A model generated the notes under the pieces. The model had not been told where the DNA came from and did no database searches. It saw nothing but the letters and a program-made list of their open reading frames with translations. From Flavobacteriales bacterium (GTDB lineage Bacteria; Bacteroidota; Bacteroidia; Flavobacteriales; PHOS-HE28), in the NCBI GenBank assembly GCA_008016945.1, contig SSGN01000153.1, forward strand, positions 1 through 36,733: 36,733 nucleotides of DNA, in the 5' to 3' direction. Shown here piece by piece: positions 16,280-23,926 of the stretch. The position numbers and the translations under genes are program-made. Position 1 is the stretch's first letter; every line of letters begins with the position of its first letter.

Positions 16280-16298
16280 GGTGAAGGCGCGGAGCGGC
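16280..16298 (+). repeat. 19-bp direct repeat, right copy
   Basis: Exact copy of 13699-13717. The match stops abruptly on both sides. It lies between the nuclease gene stop and a possible gene remnant. Confidence 0.8.
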
Positions 16299-16332
16299 CA
16301 AACCACCGTGGGGGCACTGCCCCTTCACGCGC

Positions 16333-16404
16333 CTACTCCGTGAACGTGAAGCCGTAGGAGATCCCGGTGCCGGGTTGCGTTTGGTACGCGGCTGCCCTGA
16401 CCGC
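16333..16404 (-). pseudogene. Possible outer-membrane beta-barrel C-terminal remnant
   Basis: Reading the minus strand, the stretch after the stop of the GreA-like gene continues in the same frame for 23 codons and ends YQTQPGTGISYGFTFTE before a TAG. The alternating pattern and aromatic end look like the last beta strand of an outer-membrane barrel. There is no start codon or upstream part, so it would be a relic or a chance resemblance. It borders the right edge of the repeat-flanked restriction cassette. Confidence 0.22.
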
Positions 16405-16851
16405 TCATTGGACCGATATGATCGTACGGCGTTCACCGTTGAATGTGATCGTCTCGCCTGAGCGCTTGCCCCTCAACGCCTGCCCCAGCGGCGAGGCCAA
16501 GGAGATGATGTAGCAGCGTTCACCATCCAACTCAAGAGCTCCCAGGCCAATGGCGACGAAGTAGGTGCCATGTTCCGTGGTCACCAGGCTTCCAAGACCC
16601 ACCTGCTGGTGAACGCCATCCACCTGGAGGCGTGCCAGCTCCTGCTGCATGGACCATACGGTCGACAGCCGCGCCTCCAACTGGTCCAGTTCCTGTTGGA
16701 CCATGGCCCGACCGACCTCATGCTTGTCACCAGCACTGCTCTTGGTGTCGCTGTTGCGTGCCTCTCGTGTTGTGGCCAGCTCGGCCATCAGCGATGTGGT
16801 ACGCTGCTCCAGCAGATCGCGTAGGTGCGTGACCAGAACGGCCTTTTCCAT
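16405..16851 (-). CDS. GreA/GreB-family factor-like protein
   Basis: 148 residues. An N-terminal helical part (about 1-80, with long charged helices, a probable coiled coil) precedes a FKBP-like C-terminal domain: GSLVTTEHGTYFVAIGLG, YIISLASPLGQALRGKRSGE. The segment SPLG-x-AL-x-GK-x-x-G is the GreA/GreB C-terminal signature. True GreA cleaves backtracked RNA in RNA polymerase through an acidic coiled-coil tip; the N-terminal part here is diverged, so the protein may regulate polymerase in another way. Some Bacteroidota homologues carry the unsupported name '3-oxoacyl-ACP synthase'. A GACCTTCG box lies 4 nt before the ATG. Confidence 0.75.
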   Translation of the reverse strand: MEKAVLVTHLRDLLEQRTTSLMAELATTREARNSDTKSSAGDKHEVGRAMVQQELDQLEARLSTVWSMQQELARLQVDGVHQQVGLGSLVTTEHGTYFVAIGLGALELDGERCYIISLASPLGQALRGKRSGETITFNGERRTIISVQ

Positions 16852-16855
16852 AGCG

Positions 16856-16863
16856 CGAAGGTC
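16856..16863 (-). promoter_or_regulatory. Putative -7 box GACCTTCG, 4 nt from start codon
   Basis: A two-mismatch version of TAnnTTTG on the minus strand at the recurrent 4-nt distance from the ATG of the GreA-like gene. Confidence 0.3.
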
Positions 16864-16884
16864 GGTGCTGCAGCCCTGGCCCGG

Positions 16885-17280
16885 TCAGCCTAACGTTCCC
16901 CGCAGCTTCGCCATCCACCACGGCGCCACCGCTGTCACGATCGGCACCAACACCCAGATGCGGCCCTGGGTGAGGTCGTAATCGAGCAACAGTTCGCCCC
17001 ACGGTTTCTTGAACAGGAAATGCCCCGCACCGAACTCGAACCCGAGCGTGAGCCCGAGCCAGAACAGCCCGATAGCCCAGGCCTGTAGTGCTGTGGCGGG
17101 TCCCAGCCAGCGGATGCCCGCCCACGTGGCCAGGAGGATCAGCCCGCACAGCATCAGTGTGCTGATCGCGAGGCCCGCCGTGAGGCCCGTGTATGGAATG
17201 ATGAACTTCACCCGCACCGTGCCGTTCGCGATCGCGAGCACCATCAGCAGGAACCAGAAGAGCAGGGCTTTCCACCACAT
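16885..17280 (-). CDS. Four-helix integral membrane protein, unknown function
   Basis: 131 residues, nearly all hydrophobic. Predicted transmembrane helices lie at about residues 5-20, 32-56, 65-85 and 107-121. Conserved-looking polar features are the FEFGAGHFLFKKPW loop and LLDYDLTQGRIWVLV. I recall similar uncharacterised small membrane proteins in many bacteria but can assign no function. A weak box, ATCTTTCG, lies 13 nt upstream on the minus strand. It stands alone, 258 nt downstream of the formate dehydrogenase genes. Confidence 0.65.
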   Translation of the reverse strand: MWWKALLFWFLLMVLAIANGTVRVKFIIPYTGLTAGLAISTLMLCGLILLATWAGIRWLGPATALQAWAIGLFWLGLTLGFEFGAGHFLFKKPWGELLLDYDLTQGRIWVLVPIVTAVAPWWMAKLRGTLG

Positions 17281-17499
17281 GACGGTCGTTTTCCGAAAGA
17301 TGGCGATGCCGCACGGCGCGGGAAATGTCGAAGGTCAGGCTGCGGACCGGCGGCATGCATCGCCGCCGCTCACGGGAGTACGACCTTACAGCAGCCCGGC
17401 ACGTGGCGGCGGTGCGGCGGGCGCTACGGATGCTTGCGTGAGGGATAGTAGCAAGTAGCCCGCAGCCGTCTTCGGCGAGGACTACTGCGGATAGCCCGA

Positions 17500-17520
17500 C
17501 GGCGCTGCATTCGAGCGCCG
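17500..17520 (-). terminator. Stem-loop after fdhA
   Basis: CGGCGCT (17500-17506) pairs with AGCGCCG (17514-17520) around a 7-nt loop, 18 nt beyond the fdhA stop on the minus strand. A second 7-bp hairpin lies at 17348-17368. Neither has a U-tract. They are the best candidates for the end of the nine-gene operon. Confidence 0.4.
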
Positions 17521-17538
17521 ACACGCCCAGAAAAGGAT

Positions 17539-20427
17539 CTATTCCTTCACACTCACCTCCCCCGCCTTCCTCAGATGCGCCTTCTTCGCCTTCCGGATCC
17601 GGCACGTCACCACCTTGTATTCCGGGCACATGGCCAGTGAATCGCTCACACTGCTGGTGATGATGTTGAGCATGATCTCCGGGAAGTGGAACGTGCTGCT
17701 GAGGATGCCGGGCTTCACCTCGTCGGTGATGCGCGCCTTGATGTCCACCTTGCCGCGCGGGCTTTCCACGCAGACCATGTCTCCCTCGCTGATGCCGTTC
17801 TTCTCCGCGTCGGTGGGGTTGATCAGCAGCACGTCCTCGGTGAGGATCTCGCCGTTGCCAGTACGCCGTGTCATGGCGCCGCAGTTGTAGTGCTCCAGCT
17901 CGCGGTTGGTGGTGATGATGTAGGGGTAGTCCTTCTCGTTGGTGCGCACCTCGGGGCTCTTCTCCCAATGGTTGAAGAGGAAGCGGCCCTTGCCACGCTT
18001 GAAGGTATCCGCGTGCAGGATCTGGGTGTCGGTGCCATCGGCGGCCACAGGCCATTGTTTGCCGTTGGTGCCGAGGTTCTCCCAGGTGACGCCCTTGAAG
18101 AAGGGCACGATGCCGCTGATCTCGCGCAGCACCCATTCGGGGTGATAGGTGGTGCTGGCGTTGCCGCTGCGGCGACCGGTCTTCTGTGCGAAGCGCTCCA
18201 TGATGTCGCAGGTGATCTGGCCATCGCTCTTGGTGCCTTCGATCGGCTCCACGCACGCGTTCACGCGCTGGATGCGGCGCTCGCCGTTGGTGAAGGTGCC
18301 GCTCTTCTCCAGGAAGCTGGCGGCGGGCAGGATCACATGGGCCAGCTTGGCGGTCTCGGTCATGAAGAGCTCCTGCACCACCAGGAGGTCCAATGCGCCC
18401 AACGCCTTGCGCACGTGCAGGGTGTTGGGGTCCGTCTGCGCCATGTCCTCGCCGACCACCCACATCGCCTTCAACTTGCCGGCGATGGCGGCATCGTACA
18501 TCTGGGGGATCTTCATGCCCGCCACGTTGGGCACATGCACGCCGTAGAAGGCGTCGTACATCCGGCTCGCATCGGGATCGTCCACGGCGAAGTAGCCCGC
18601 GCCCTGGTAGGGCTGGCAGCCCATGTCGGCCGCGCCCTGCACGTTGTTCTGGCCGCGCAGCGGGTTCACGCCCACGCCGCGGCGCCCCACGTTGCCGGTC
18701 ATCATGGCGATGTCGGCGATCTGCATCACGGTGAAGGTGCCCTGGTAGTGTTCGGTGACGCCCAGACCATGGAAGCTCATGGCCGCCGGTGACGTGGCGT
18801 AGGCGATGGCGGCCTCGCGCACGAGCTTGCGGTCCACGCCGGTCTCGCGCTCCATGGCGTCGATGTCCACGGCGAGCACCTGTTCCTTGAATTCCTCCCA
18901 GCCTTCGGTGCGCGTGCCGATGAAGTCCTGCTTCACCAGCCCTTCGCTGATGATGTAGTGCATGAACATGTTGAGCAGGGCCACATTGGTACCTGGCTTC
19001 AACTGCAGGTGGTACTTCGCGTAGCGGGCCAGGTGTGTGCGGCGCGGGTCGATCACGATCAGTGTCTTTCCCTTCATCACCTGCTGCTTGATCTTGGCGC
19101 CGGTGACGGGGTGCGCCGCGGTGGGGTTGGCACCGATCACCATGATGGTGTGGCAGAACTTCAGGTCCTCGATGCTGTTGGTGGCCGCGCCGGTGCCGAA
19201 GGTGGCCTGCATGCCGATGGCGGTGGGGCTGTGGCACACGCGCGCGCAGGCGTCGATGTTGTTGGTGCCCAACTGTGCGCGGAAGAACTTCTGCATGAGG
19301 TAGTTCTCCTCGTTGGGGCAACGCGCGCTGCTGATGCCGGCGAGCACATCGGGCCCGTGCTCTTGCTCGATCGCGATGAAACGGTCCACGATGAAGTCGT
19401 AGGCCTCGTCCCAACTCACGTTCACGAACTCGCCGTTCCGCTTGATCATCGGCGAGCGCAGCCGCTCGGGATGGTCGTAGAAGCGGAAGGCGTAACGGCC
19501 CTTGAGGCAGGTGTGGCCCTGGTTCGCCTCGGCCTCGTAGGGCGCGCGGATGCTCACCACCTTGTTGTCCTTCACGTTCACCTCCAGGTTGCAGCCCACG
19601 CCGCAATAGGTGCACACGGTGCGCTCCACGCGGTCGGGCACGTTCTCCTTGCTCTTGAACACATCGGTGATGGCGCTGGTGGGGCAGGCCTGCGCACAGG
19701 CGCCGCAGCTCACGCAATCGCTGTCGAAGAAGCTTTCTCCGGTGCCCTTGGCGATCCAGCTGTTGAAGCCGCGGCCGGCCATGGTGAGCACCATCTCGCC
19801 CTGCACCTCGTCGCACGCACGCACGCAGCGGTAGCAGTTGATGCAACTGCTGAGATCGCTGACCATGTACGGGTGGCTGGTGTCCTTGGCGAATCGCGTA
19901 TCGGGACCCGCGGCATCGAGCGGCAGTGCGCCCTTGGGGTACCGCACGCTGTCCATGTCGAAGCCCACCTGCTGCACCACGTTGTAGAGCTCATTGCGGC
20001 CGTGGTCCTCGGTCTTGAGCTGCTCCACCGGATAGTTGCTCAGCACCAGTTCCACGATGTTCCTGCGCAGCCGCTCCATGCGTGGACCGTTCACCGTGAT
20101 GTACTGCCCTTTGGCCACGGGTGTATGGCAGCTGGCCATCACCTTGGTGGGGCCATCCGGTTGCAGCGCGACCTCCACCGAGCACACGCGGCAACTGCCG
20201 AAGGGTTCCAGGTTGGGTGCATCACAGAGCGTGGGCACGGGGTTCGGTCCCTTGTGCCGCTTGAGGAAGGCGAGCATGGTCTCCCCCTTGTTGATGGGGT
20301 AGGCCACGCCATCGATGTAGGCGACATCCACTTCGGTGGCTGCGTTGTTCGAGGTGGTGGGTGCGGCGCCCGACCTGGCCACCGGAACCTGGGGCGCGTT
20401 ATGCTTGGAAGTGGGCGTCGAGCTCAT
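17539..20427 (-). CDS. fdhA: NAD-linked formate dehydrogenase, catalytic subunit
   Basis: 962 residues. It interconverts formate and CO2 at a bis-MGD molybdenum or tungsten site and passes electrons along Fe-S clusters to FdhB. Domains: [2Fe-2S] ligated by Cys68, Cys79, Cys82 and Cys100; a NuoG-type His/Cys cluster domain (about 120-160) whose four ligand positions are now Tyr132, Gln136, Thr139 and Asn145; two ferredoxin [4Fe-4S] sets (Cys195/198/201/205 and Cys238/241/244/248); then the molybdopterin part with Cys272/275/279/307. The active-site ligand is Cys398 in ARVCHSPT, encoded by TGC, so this is the cysteine and not the selenocysteine form; His399 is the conserved neighbour. The start lies 29 nt inside the fdhB 3' end. 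Layout matches FdsA-type enzymes. Confidence 0.95.
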   Translation of the reverse strand: MSSTPTSKHNAPQVPVARSGAAPTTSNNAATEVDVAYIDGVAYPINKGETMLAFLKRHKGPNPVPTLCDAPNLEPFGSCRVCSVEVALQPDGPTKVMASCHTPVAKGQYITVNGPRMERLRRNIVELVLSNYPVEQLKTEDHGRNELYNVVQQVGFDMDSVRYPKGALPLDAAGPDTRFAKDTSHPYMVSDLSSCINCYRCVRACDEVQGEMVLTMAGRGFNSWIAKGTGESFFDSDCVSCGACAQACPTSAITDVFKSKENVPDRVERTVCTYCGVGCNLEVNVKDNKVVSIRAPYEAEANQGHTCLKGRYAFRFYDHPERLRSPMIKRNGEFVNVSWDEAYDFIVDRFIAIEQEHGPDVLAGISSARCPNEENYLMQKFFRAQLGTNNIDACARVCHSPTAIGMQATFGTGAATNSIEDLKFCHTIMVIGANPTAAHPVTGAKIKQQVMKGKTLIVIDPRRTHLARYAKYHLQLKPGTNVALLNMFMHYIISEGLVKQDFIGTRTEGWEEFKEQVLAVDIDAMERETGVDRKLVREAAIAYATSPAAMSFHGLGVTEHYQGTFTVMQIADIAMMTGNVGRRGVGVNPLRGQNNVQGAADMGCQPYQGAGYFAVDDPDASRMYDAFYGVHVPNVAGMKIPQMYDAAIAGKLKAMWVVGEDMAQTDPNTLHVRKALGALDLLVVQELFMTETAKLAHVILPAASFLEKSGTFTNGERRIQRVNACVEPIEGTKSDGQITCDIMERFAQKTGRRSGNASTTYHPEWVLREISGIVPFFKGVTWENLGTNGKQWPVAADGTDTQILHADTFKRGKGRFLFNHWEKSPEVRTNEKDYPYIITTNRELEHYNCGAMTRRTGNGEILTEDVLLINPTDAEKNGISEGDMVCVESPRGKVDIKARITDEVKPGILSSTFHFPEIMLNIITSSVSDSLAMCPEYKVVTCRIRKAKKAHLRKAGEVSVKE

Positions 20428-22102
20428 GACTGAAGTATTGAAGTGCGTTCTTCACCCCGAGCGGAAGGCCACCGCCGAGGGCGCATAGGCTGCCGATCTC
20501 CATGGTCTCCAACAGGTCGTTGAAGAGGGCCCGATCGATCTTGCGTTGTGCGGTGCGGGCCCCGTTGATCAGCTCCTCGCCTCGCTTGCTGCCAATGCGG
20601 CAGGGGAAGCACTTGCCGCAGCTTTCCACGGCGGTGAAGGCGAAGAGGTGCTCCAGGTATTCGATCATCGAGAAGTCCTCCGGGATGCAGAGCACGCTGG
20701 CGTGCCCCAGCAGGAAGCCTTCCTTCTGGAAGGATTCGAAGTCGATGCTGAGCGCATCGATCTTGCTCAAGGGCACGATGCCTCCCAGCGGGCCACCGAT
20801 GTGCAGGGCCTTCACCTTCTTCGAAAAGCCCTGGCCGAGTTCATCGATCACCTTTCGCAGCGGAGTGCCGCATTCCACTTCGTAGAGCCCCGGCCGGTTG
20901 AATGCACTATCGAGCGAGACGAGCTTGGTGCCGTTGCTCTTCTCGCTGCCGAGCTTGGTGAAGGCCTCGCCACCGTGCTGGATCACCCAGGGCACACAGG
21001 CCAGCGTTTCCACGTTGTTCACCACGGTGGGCCGGTTGAAGAGCCCTTGTTGTGCCGGGTAGGGCGGACGGGTGCGCACCTCGCCGCGCTTGCCCTCGAT
21101 GCTGTTGAGCAGCGCCGTTTCCTCACCGCAGACGTAGGCGCCTGCCGCCTTGATCACCTTGAAACGCCAGTTGAATCCACTGCCCTTGATGTTGGTGCCG
21201 ATCCAGCCGTTCGCTTCCAGCTCGGCGATGGCCTGTTTCACGATCTCCACCGCCTCGGGGTATTCGGCGCGGATGTACAGCACGCCGGTGTCGGCCCCCA
21301 CGCAATAGCCCGCGATCATCATGCCCAGCAACACGCGGTGCGGGCGCTGCTCCAGCAGGTACCGATCACTGAAGGCCGCGGGATCACCCTCGTCGGCATT
21401 GCACACGATGTATTTCCGCTCTCCTTCACCACCGCTCACATCCTTCGCATCGCGGCAGGCCTCCAGTTTGAAGCCCATGGGGAATCCCGCGCCACCCCGC
21501 CCGCGGATCGTGGCCGTCTTGATCTCATTGAGGATGTCGGCGCTGTCGCTCTTGAGCACGTGTTCCCACAGGGCGTAGAACGCTTCCAGCGGGGGCATGG
21601 GCGCGGTGAGGATCGGCGCGGCCATGGAGGTGCCCACATGGTGACGCCCCCCCGCATCCACGCTCACCGTCTTCTCCTCCTTCACCTCGTGCACCAGTTC
21701 ACCCAAACGATCGATGCTCGCGCCGCTGTAGTTCAGCCCGCCGATATTGAACGCGCTGTTCTCGTGGCAGCGCCCCAGGCAGCACATGTGGCCGATCTCC
21801 TCCTCCCTGTAGTGCTTGCGTAGTTGACTATGCACCTTGTCCTGCGTGCCGGCCACCAGGCAGGTGCTGCCATTGCACACATAAGCCTTCTTGCCCTGGT
21901 TCTCGCGCCGCAGGAAGTCGTAGAAGCTGCTGGTGCCGTACGCGATGGCTTCGCCCACGAGGAAGTCGTCCGCGATCTTGGTCAACGCCTCGGTGGTGGG
22001 AGAACCGCCGTGGGTGGTGGCCGCTTGCTGCAGTCGTTCCCAGAGCGGATCGTTCAGTTCCTTATCCGGGCGACCGGAGAGGGAGGTGATGTTCTTGGAC
22101 AT
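20399..22102 (-). CDS. fdhB: Formate dehydrogenase NAD/FMN subunit (FdsG-FdsB fusion)
   Basis: 567 residues. This subunit accepts electrons from FdhA and reduces NAD+ (or the reverse). The first 140 residues form a NuoE/FdsG-like thioredoxin-fold [2Fe-2S] domain with Cys76, Cys81, Cys108 and Cys112 (C-x4-C and C-x3-C). Residues about 170-560 are NuoF/FdsB-like: RGRGGAGFPMGFK for NADH/FMN, YIVCNADEGDPAAFSDR, and the [4Fe-4S] ligands Cys495, Cys498 and Cys501 (ESCGKCFPC) plus Cys540. In many organisms FdsG and FdsB are separate; here they are fused. A TAACTTCG box 7 nt upstream could give fdhBA its own promoter within the larger run of genes. No small FdsD-like subunit is visible. Confidence 0.94.
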   Translation of the reverse strand: MSKNITSLSGRPDKELNDPLWERLQQAATTHGGSPTTEALTKIADDFLVGEAIAYGTSSFYDFLRRENQGKKAYVCNGSTCLVAGTQDKVHSQLRKHYREEEIGHMCCLGRCHENSAFNIGGLNYSGASIDRLGELVHEVKEEKTVSVDAGGRHHVGTSMAAPILTAPMPPLEAFYALWEHVLKSDSADILNEIKTATIRGRGGAGFPMGFKLEACRDAKDVSGGEGERKYIVCNADEGDPAAFSDRYLLEQRPHRVLLGMMIAGYCVGADTGVLYIRAEYPEAVEIVKQAIAELEANGWIGTNIKGSGFNWRFKVIKAAGAYVCGEETALLNSIEGKRGEVRTRPPYPAQQGLFNRPTVVNNVETLACVPWVIQHGGEAFTKLGSEKSNGTKLVSLDSAFNRPGLYEVECGTPLRKVIDELGQGFSKKVKALHIGGPLGGIVPLSKIDALSIDFESFQKEGFLLGHASVLCIPEDFSMIEYLEHLFAFTAVESCGKCFPCRIGSKRGEELINGARTAQRKIDRALFNDLLETMEIGSLCALGGGLPLGVKNALQYFSHELDAHFQA

Positions 22103-22109
22103 GTGGATC

Positions 22110-22117
22110 CGAAGTTA
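22110..22117 (-). promoter_or_regulatory. Putative -7 box TAACTTCG upstream of fdhBA
   Basis: On the minus strand TAACTTCG fits TAnnTTTG with one mismatch, 7 nt before the fdhB ATG, within the 75-nt gap after the moaC-mog stop. It could allow formate dehydrogenase expression apart from the cofactor genes. Confidence 0.45.
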
Positions 22118-22177
22118 GGATGGATGGTGGCTCCGGACCACTTCACCCGAGCGGCCGTACGGGGATCCAGGGATGGA

Positions 22178-23095
22178 TCAGTTCCCGTGCCTGAAGGCAT
22201 GCTCCTGCACCTTCACCACGTGCAATACGAAGGGGAAGAGCGCCTCCATGGTCTCTTGGGCCCCACGCGTCGACCCCGGCAGGGTGATCACCAACGAACG
22301 GCCGATCATGCCCGCGACACCGCGGCTCATCATGGCCCATGGCATACGTTCCTGCCCATAGCTCCGGGCGCTTTCCATGATGCCCGGTACCTCGCGGTCC
22401 AGCAATGGTGCGATGGCCTCCGGTGTACGATCGCGCGGGGAGAGCCCCGTGCCCCCGGTGGTGAGGATCAGGTCCAGGCCCTCCTCGGCCCAACCCAGCA
22501 CTTGCCGGGTGATGGCCTTGGGCTCATCGGGCACCACCGTTGGCTGGGGCACATGCACCCCCAACGCCGCAAGCCGCGCGACGATGGCCGCACCGGCCTT
22601 ATCCTCCTTCTTGCCGCTGGCCACCCCATCGCTGATCACCAACACCGCGGCCTTCACCGGCACCTCGAAACGATCCTTCCAATCGCTCTTGCCACCCTTC
22701 TTCTCCACCAACCGGATGCCCCCGATCACCACGCCCTTGTCGATGGGTTTGAGCATGTCGTAGACCGTGAGCGCCGCGATGCTGGCACCGTGCATGGCCT
22801 CCACCTCCACCCCGGTGCGGTAGATCGTGCGCACCCGCATGGTGATGACGAGCTCCTGCTCCCCGATGGTGAAGCCGACCTCGGCATGTTCGATGGGCAA
22901 CGGATGGCAGTCGGGGATCAGCTCATGGGTGCGCTTCACACCGAAGAGGGCCGCCACCCGGGCGCTCTCCAGCACATCGCCCTTGGGCACGCGCTTCTCG
23001 CGCACGGCGGCGATGGTGGCCGGATCGCTCACGGTGACCAGGGCGGTGGCGGTGGCTTCGCGAAGCGTGGTGGGCTTGTGGGTGATGTCGATCAT
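22178..23095 (-). CDS. MoaC-MogA/MoaB fusion protein
   Basis: 305 residues from the ATG at 23095 (a TTG at 23161 would overlap moaE). Residues 1-145 are MoaC, cyclic pyranopterin monophosphate synthase: MIDITHKPTTLREATA, LIPDCHPLPIEHAEV, VEVEAMHGASIAALTVYDM. Residues about 150-305 are a MogA/MoaB-type molybdopterin adenylyltransferase: AAVLVISDGVASGKKEDKAG, TTGGTGLSPRDRTPEA, and RSLVITLPGSTRGAQE. The fusion joins step 2 (cyclo-GTP to cPMP) with adenylylation of molybdopterin before metal insertion by MoeA; these are not consecutive reactions, so substrate channelling is unlikely to be the reason. It lies 14 nt downstream of moaE in the minus-strand Moco operon. Confidence 0.93.
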   Translation of the reverse strand: MIDITHKPTTLREATATALVTVSDPATIAAVREKRVPKGDVLESARVAALFGVKRTHELIPDCHPLPIEHAEVGFTIGEQELVITMRVRTIYRTGVEVEAMHGASIAALTVYDMLKPIDKGVVIGGIRLVEKKGGKSDWKDRFEVPVKAAVLVISDGVASGKKEDKAGAAIVARLAALGVHVPQPTVVPDEPKAITRQVLGWAEEGLDLILTTGGTGLSPRDRTPEAIAPLLDREVPGIMESARSYGQERMPWAMMSRGVAGMIGRSLVITLPGSTRGAQETMEALFPFVLHVVKVQEHAFRHGN

Positions 23096-23109
23096 GGGGT
23101 GCTGTCCCG

Positions 23110-23613
23110 CTATTGATCCGCAGGTCGATCGTTCGGATCGACGGTACGGGTGGTCTTCCAACGATGTGTGCCGTCCGACAGGACCTCTTTACCGAAGATG
23201 GGCAGCTCGGCCTTGATGCGGTCCACCACGTAGGCCACGGCCTCGCGGGCGGCGACACGGTGTGGCGCACTGGCGAAGACCATGAAGCACAGCTGCCCCG
23301 CTTGGACGTCACCCAGGCTATGGTGCACGTGCAAACAGGTCATCGTGGGCCATCGGCCGAAGGCATCCTCGCGGATGACCGTCATCCGTTCGAGGGCCAT
23401 TTCGCGGTAGGCGCAGAAATGGATGGTGCGCACGATCGTGGTCGGCTCCGGATCCCGCGCAGCGCCATCCGCACGCACCTGGCCCAGGAAGATCTCATGC
23501 GCGCCGATGTCCGTGCGGGCGGTGTGCTTCGCGATGCTCGTGCCGACGAAGGATGGATCGATGGGGCCGTCCACGAAGATGTCCTTCACGCGATGTGGTC
23601 GCTGCTCGCTCAT
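23110..23613 (-). CDS. moaE: Molybdopterin synthase catalytic subunit MoaE
   Basis: 167 residues from the ATG at 23613, which overlaps the moaD stop by 4 nt. MoaE with thiocarboxylated MoaD inserts two sulfurs into cPMP. Evidence: GAHEIFLGQVRAD, an FLG-x-VR element typical of MoaE; then EMALERMTVIREDA, VHHSLGDVQAGQLCFMV (the H-x-x-G-x-x-x-x-G segment) and AHR-like PHRVAAREA. The catalytic lysines of the family fall in the C-terminal KAELPIFGKEVL region. The C-terminus continues about 20 residues past the usual end. Confidence 0.92.
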   Translation of the reverse strand: MSEQRPHRVKDIFVDGPIDPSFVGTSIAKHTARTDIGAHEIFLGQVRADGAARDPEPTTIVRTIHFCAYREMALERMTVIREDAFGRWPTMTCLHVHHSLGDVQAGQLCFMVFASAPHRVAAREAVAYVVDRIKAELPIFGKEVLSDGTHRWKTTRTVDPNDRPADQ

Positions 23614-23834
23614 CCTCCTGCGAATGGGGGTAGTACGGCGACCTCTTCGGCCCCGGTCAGCGCTTGGTCCCCGACCACCACACGGCGGTCCACCGCAATG
23701 GCGTAGCGCATGCCGGTGAGCCCAGGGATGCGGCCGATGAGCGCTTCCCGCAGCGCGGCCACGGTGGTGGCATCCACCTGCACCTCGTTGGCGCCGGCGC
23801 GTTCCGCGATCATTCCGAAGAGCAGGATCCGCAT
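23610..23834 (-). CDS. moaD: Molybdopterin synthase sulfur carrier MoaD
   Basis: 74 residues from the ATG at 23834. Ubiquitin-fold carrier: it starts MRILLFGMIAERAGANEV and ends VAVLPPFAGG, with the Gly-Gly that is adenylylated by MoeB-type enzymes and then thiocarboxylated. Length is normal. The stop overlaps the moaE start by 4 nt, matching the 1:1 complex of the two proteins. Ninety-two nucleotides without a gene separate it from mobA upstream. Confidence 0.95.
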   Translation of the reverse strand: MRILLFGMIAERAGANEVQVDATTVAALREALIGRIPGLTGMRYAIAVDRRVVVGDQALTGAEEVAVLPPFAGG

Positions 23835-23926
23835 GGATATCGGTTCGAGGACGTTGGGTCGATGGTGGGTCAAAGCTATTGCGCATCGGGCGAGTGTGGC
23901 CCGGGGCTCCATGGCTTTCCCGCGCA

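Noticed and set aside
19231..19236. Possible selenocysteine at the FdhA active site
   Set aside because: The codon in ARVCHSPT is TGC, an ordinary cysteine codon, and no selenocysteine-insertion hairpin is needed.
16727..19846. A 1039-codon open frame on the minus strand overlapping fdhA, and a 491-codon plus-strand frame at 18958-20433
   Set aside because: Both are out-of-frame shadows of fdhA, caused by GC-rich third positions. Their translations are low-complexity Arg/His/Ala-rich with no domain, while fdhA has complete cofactor motifs.
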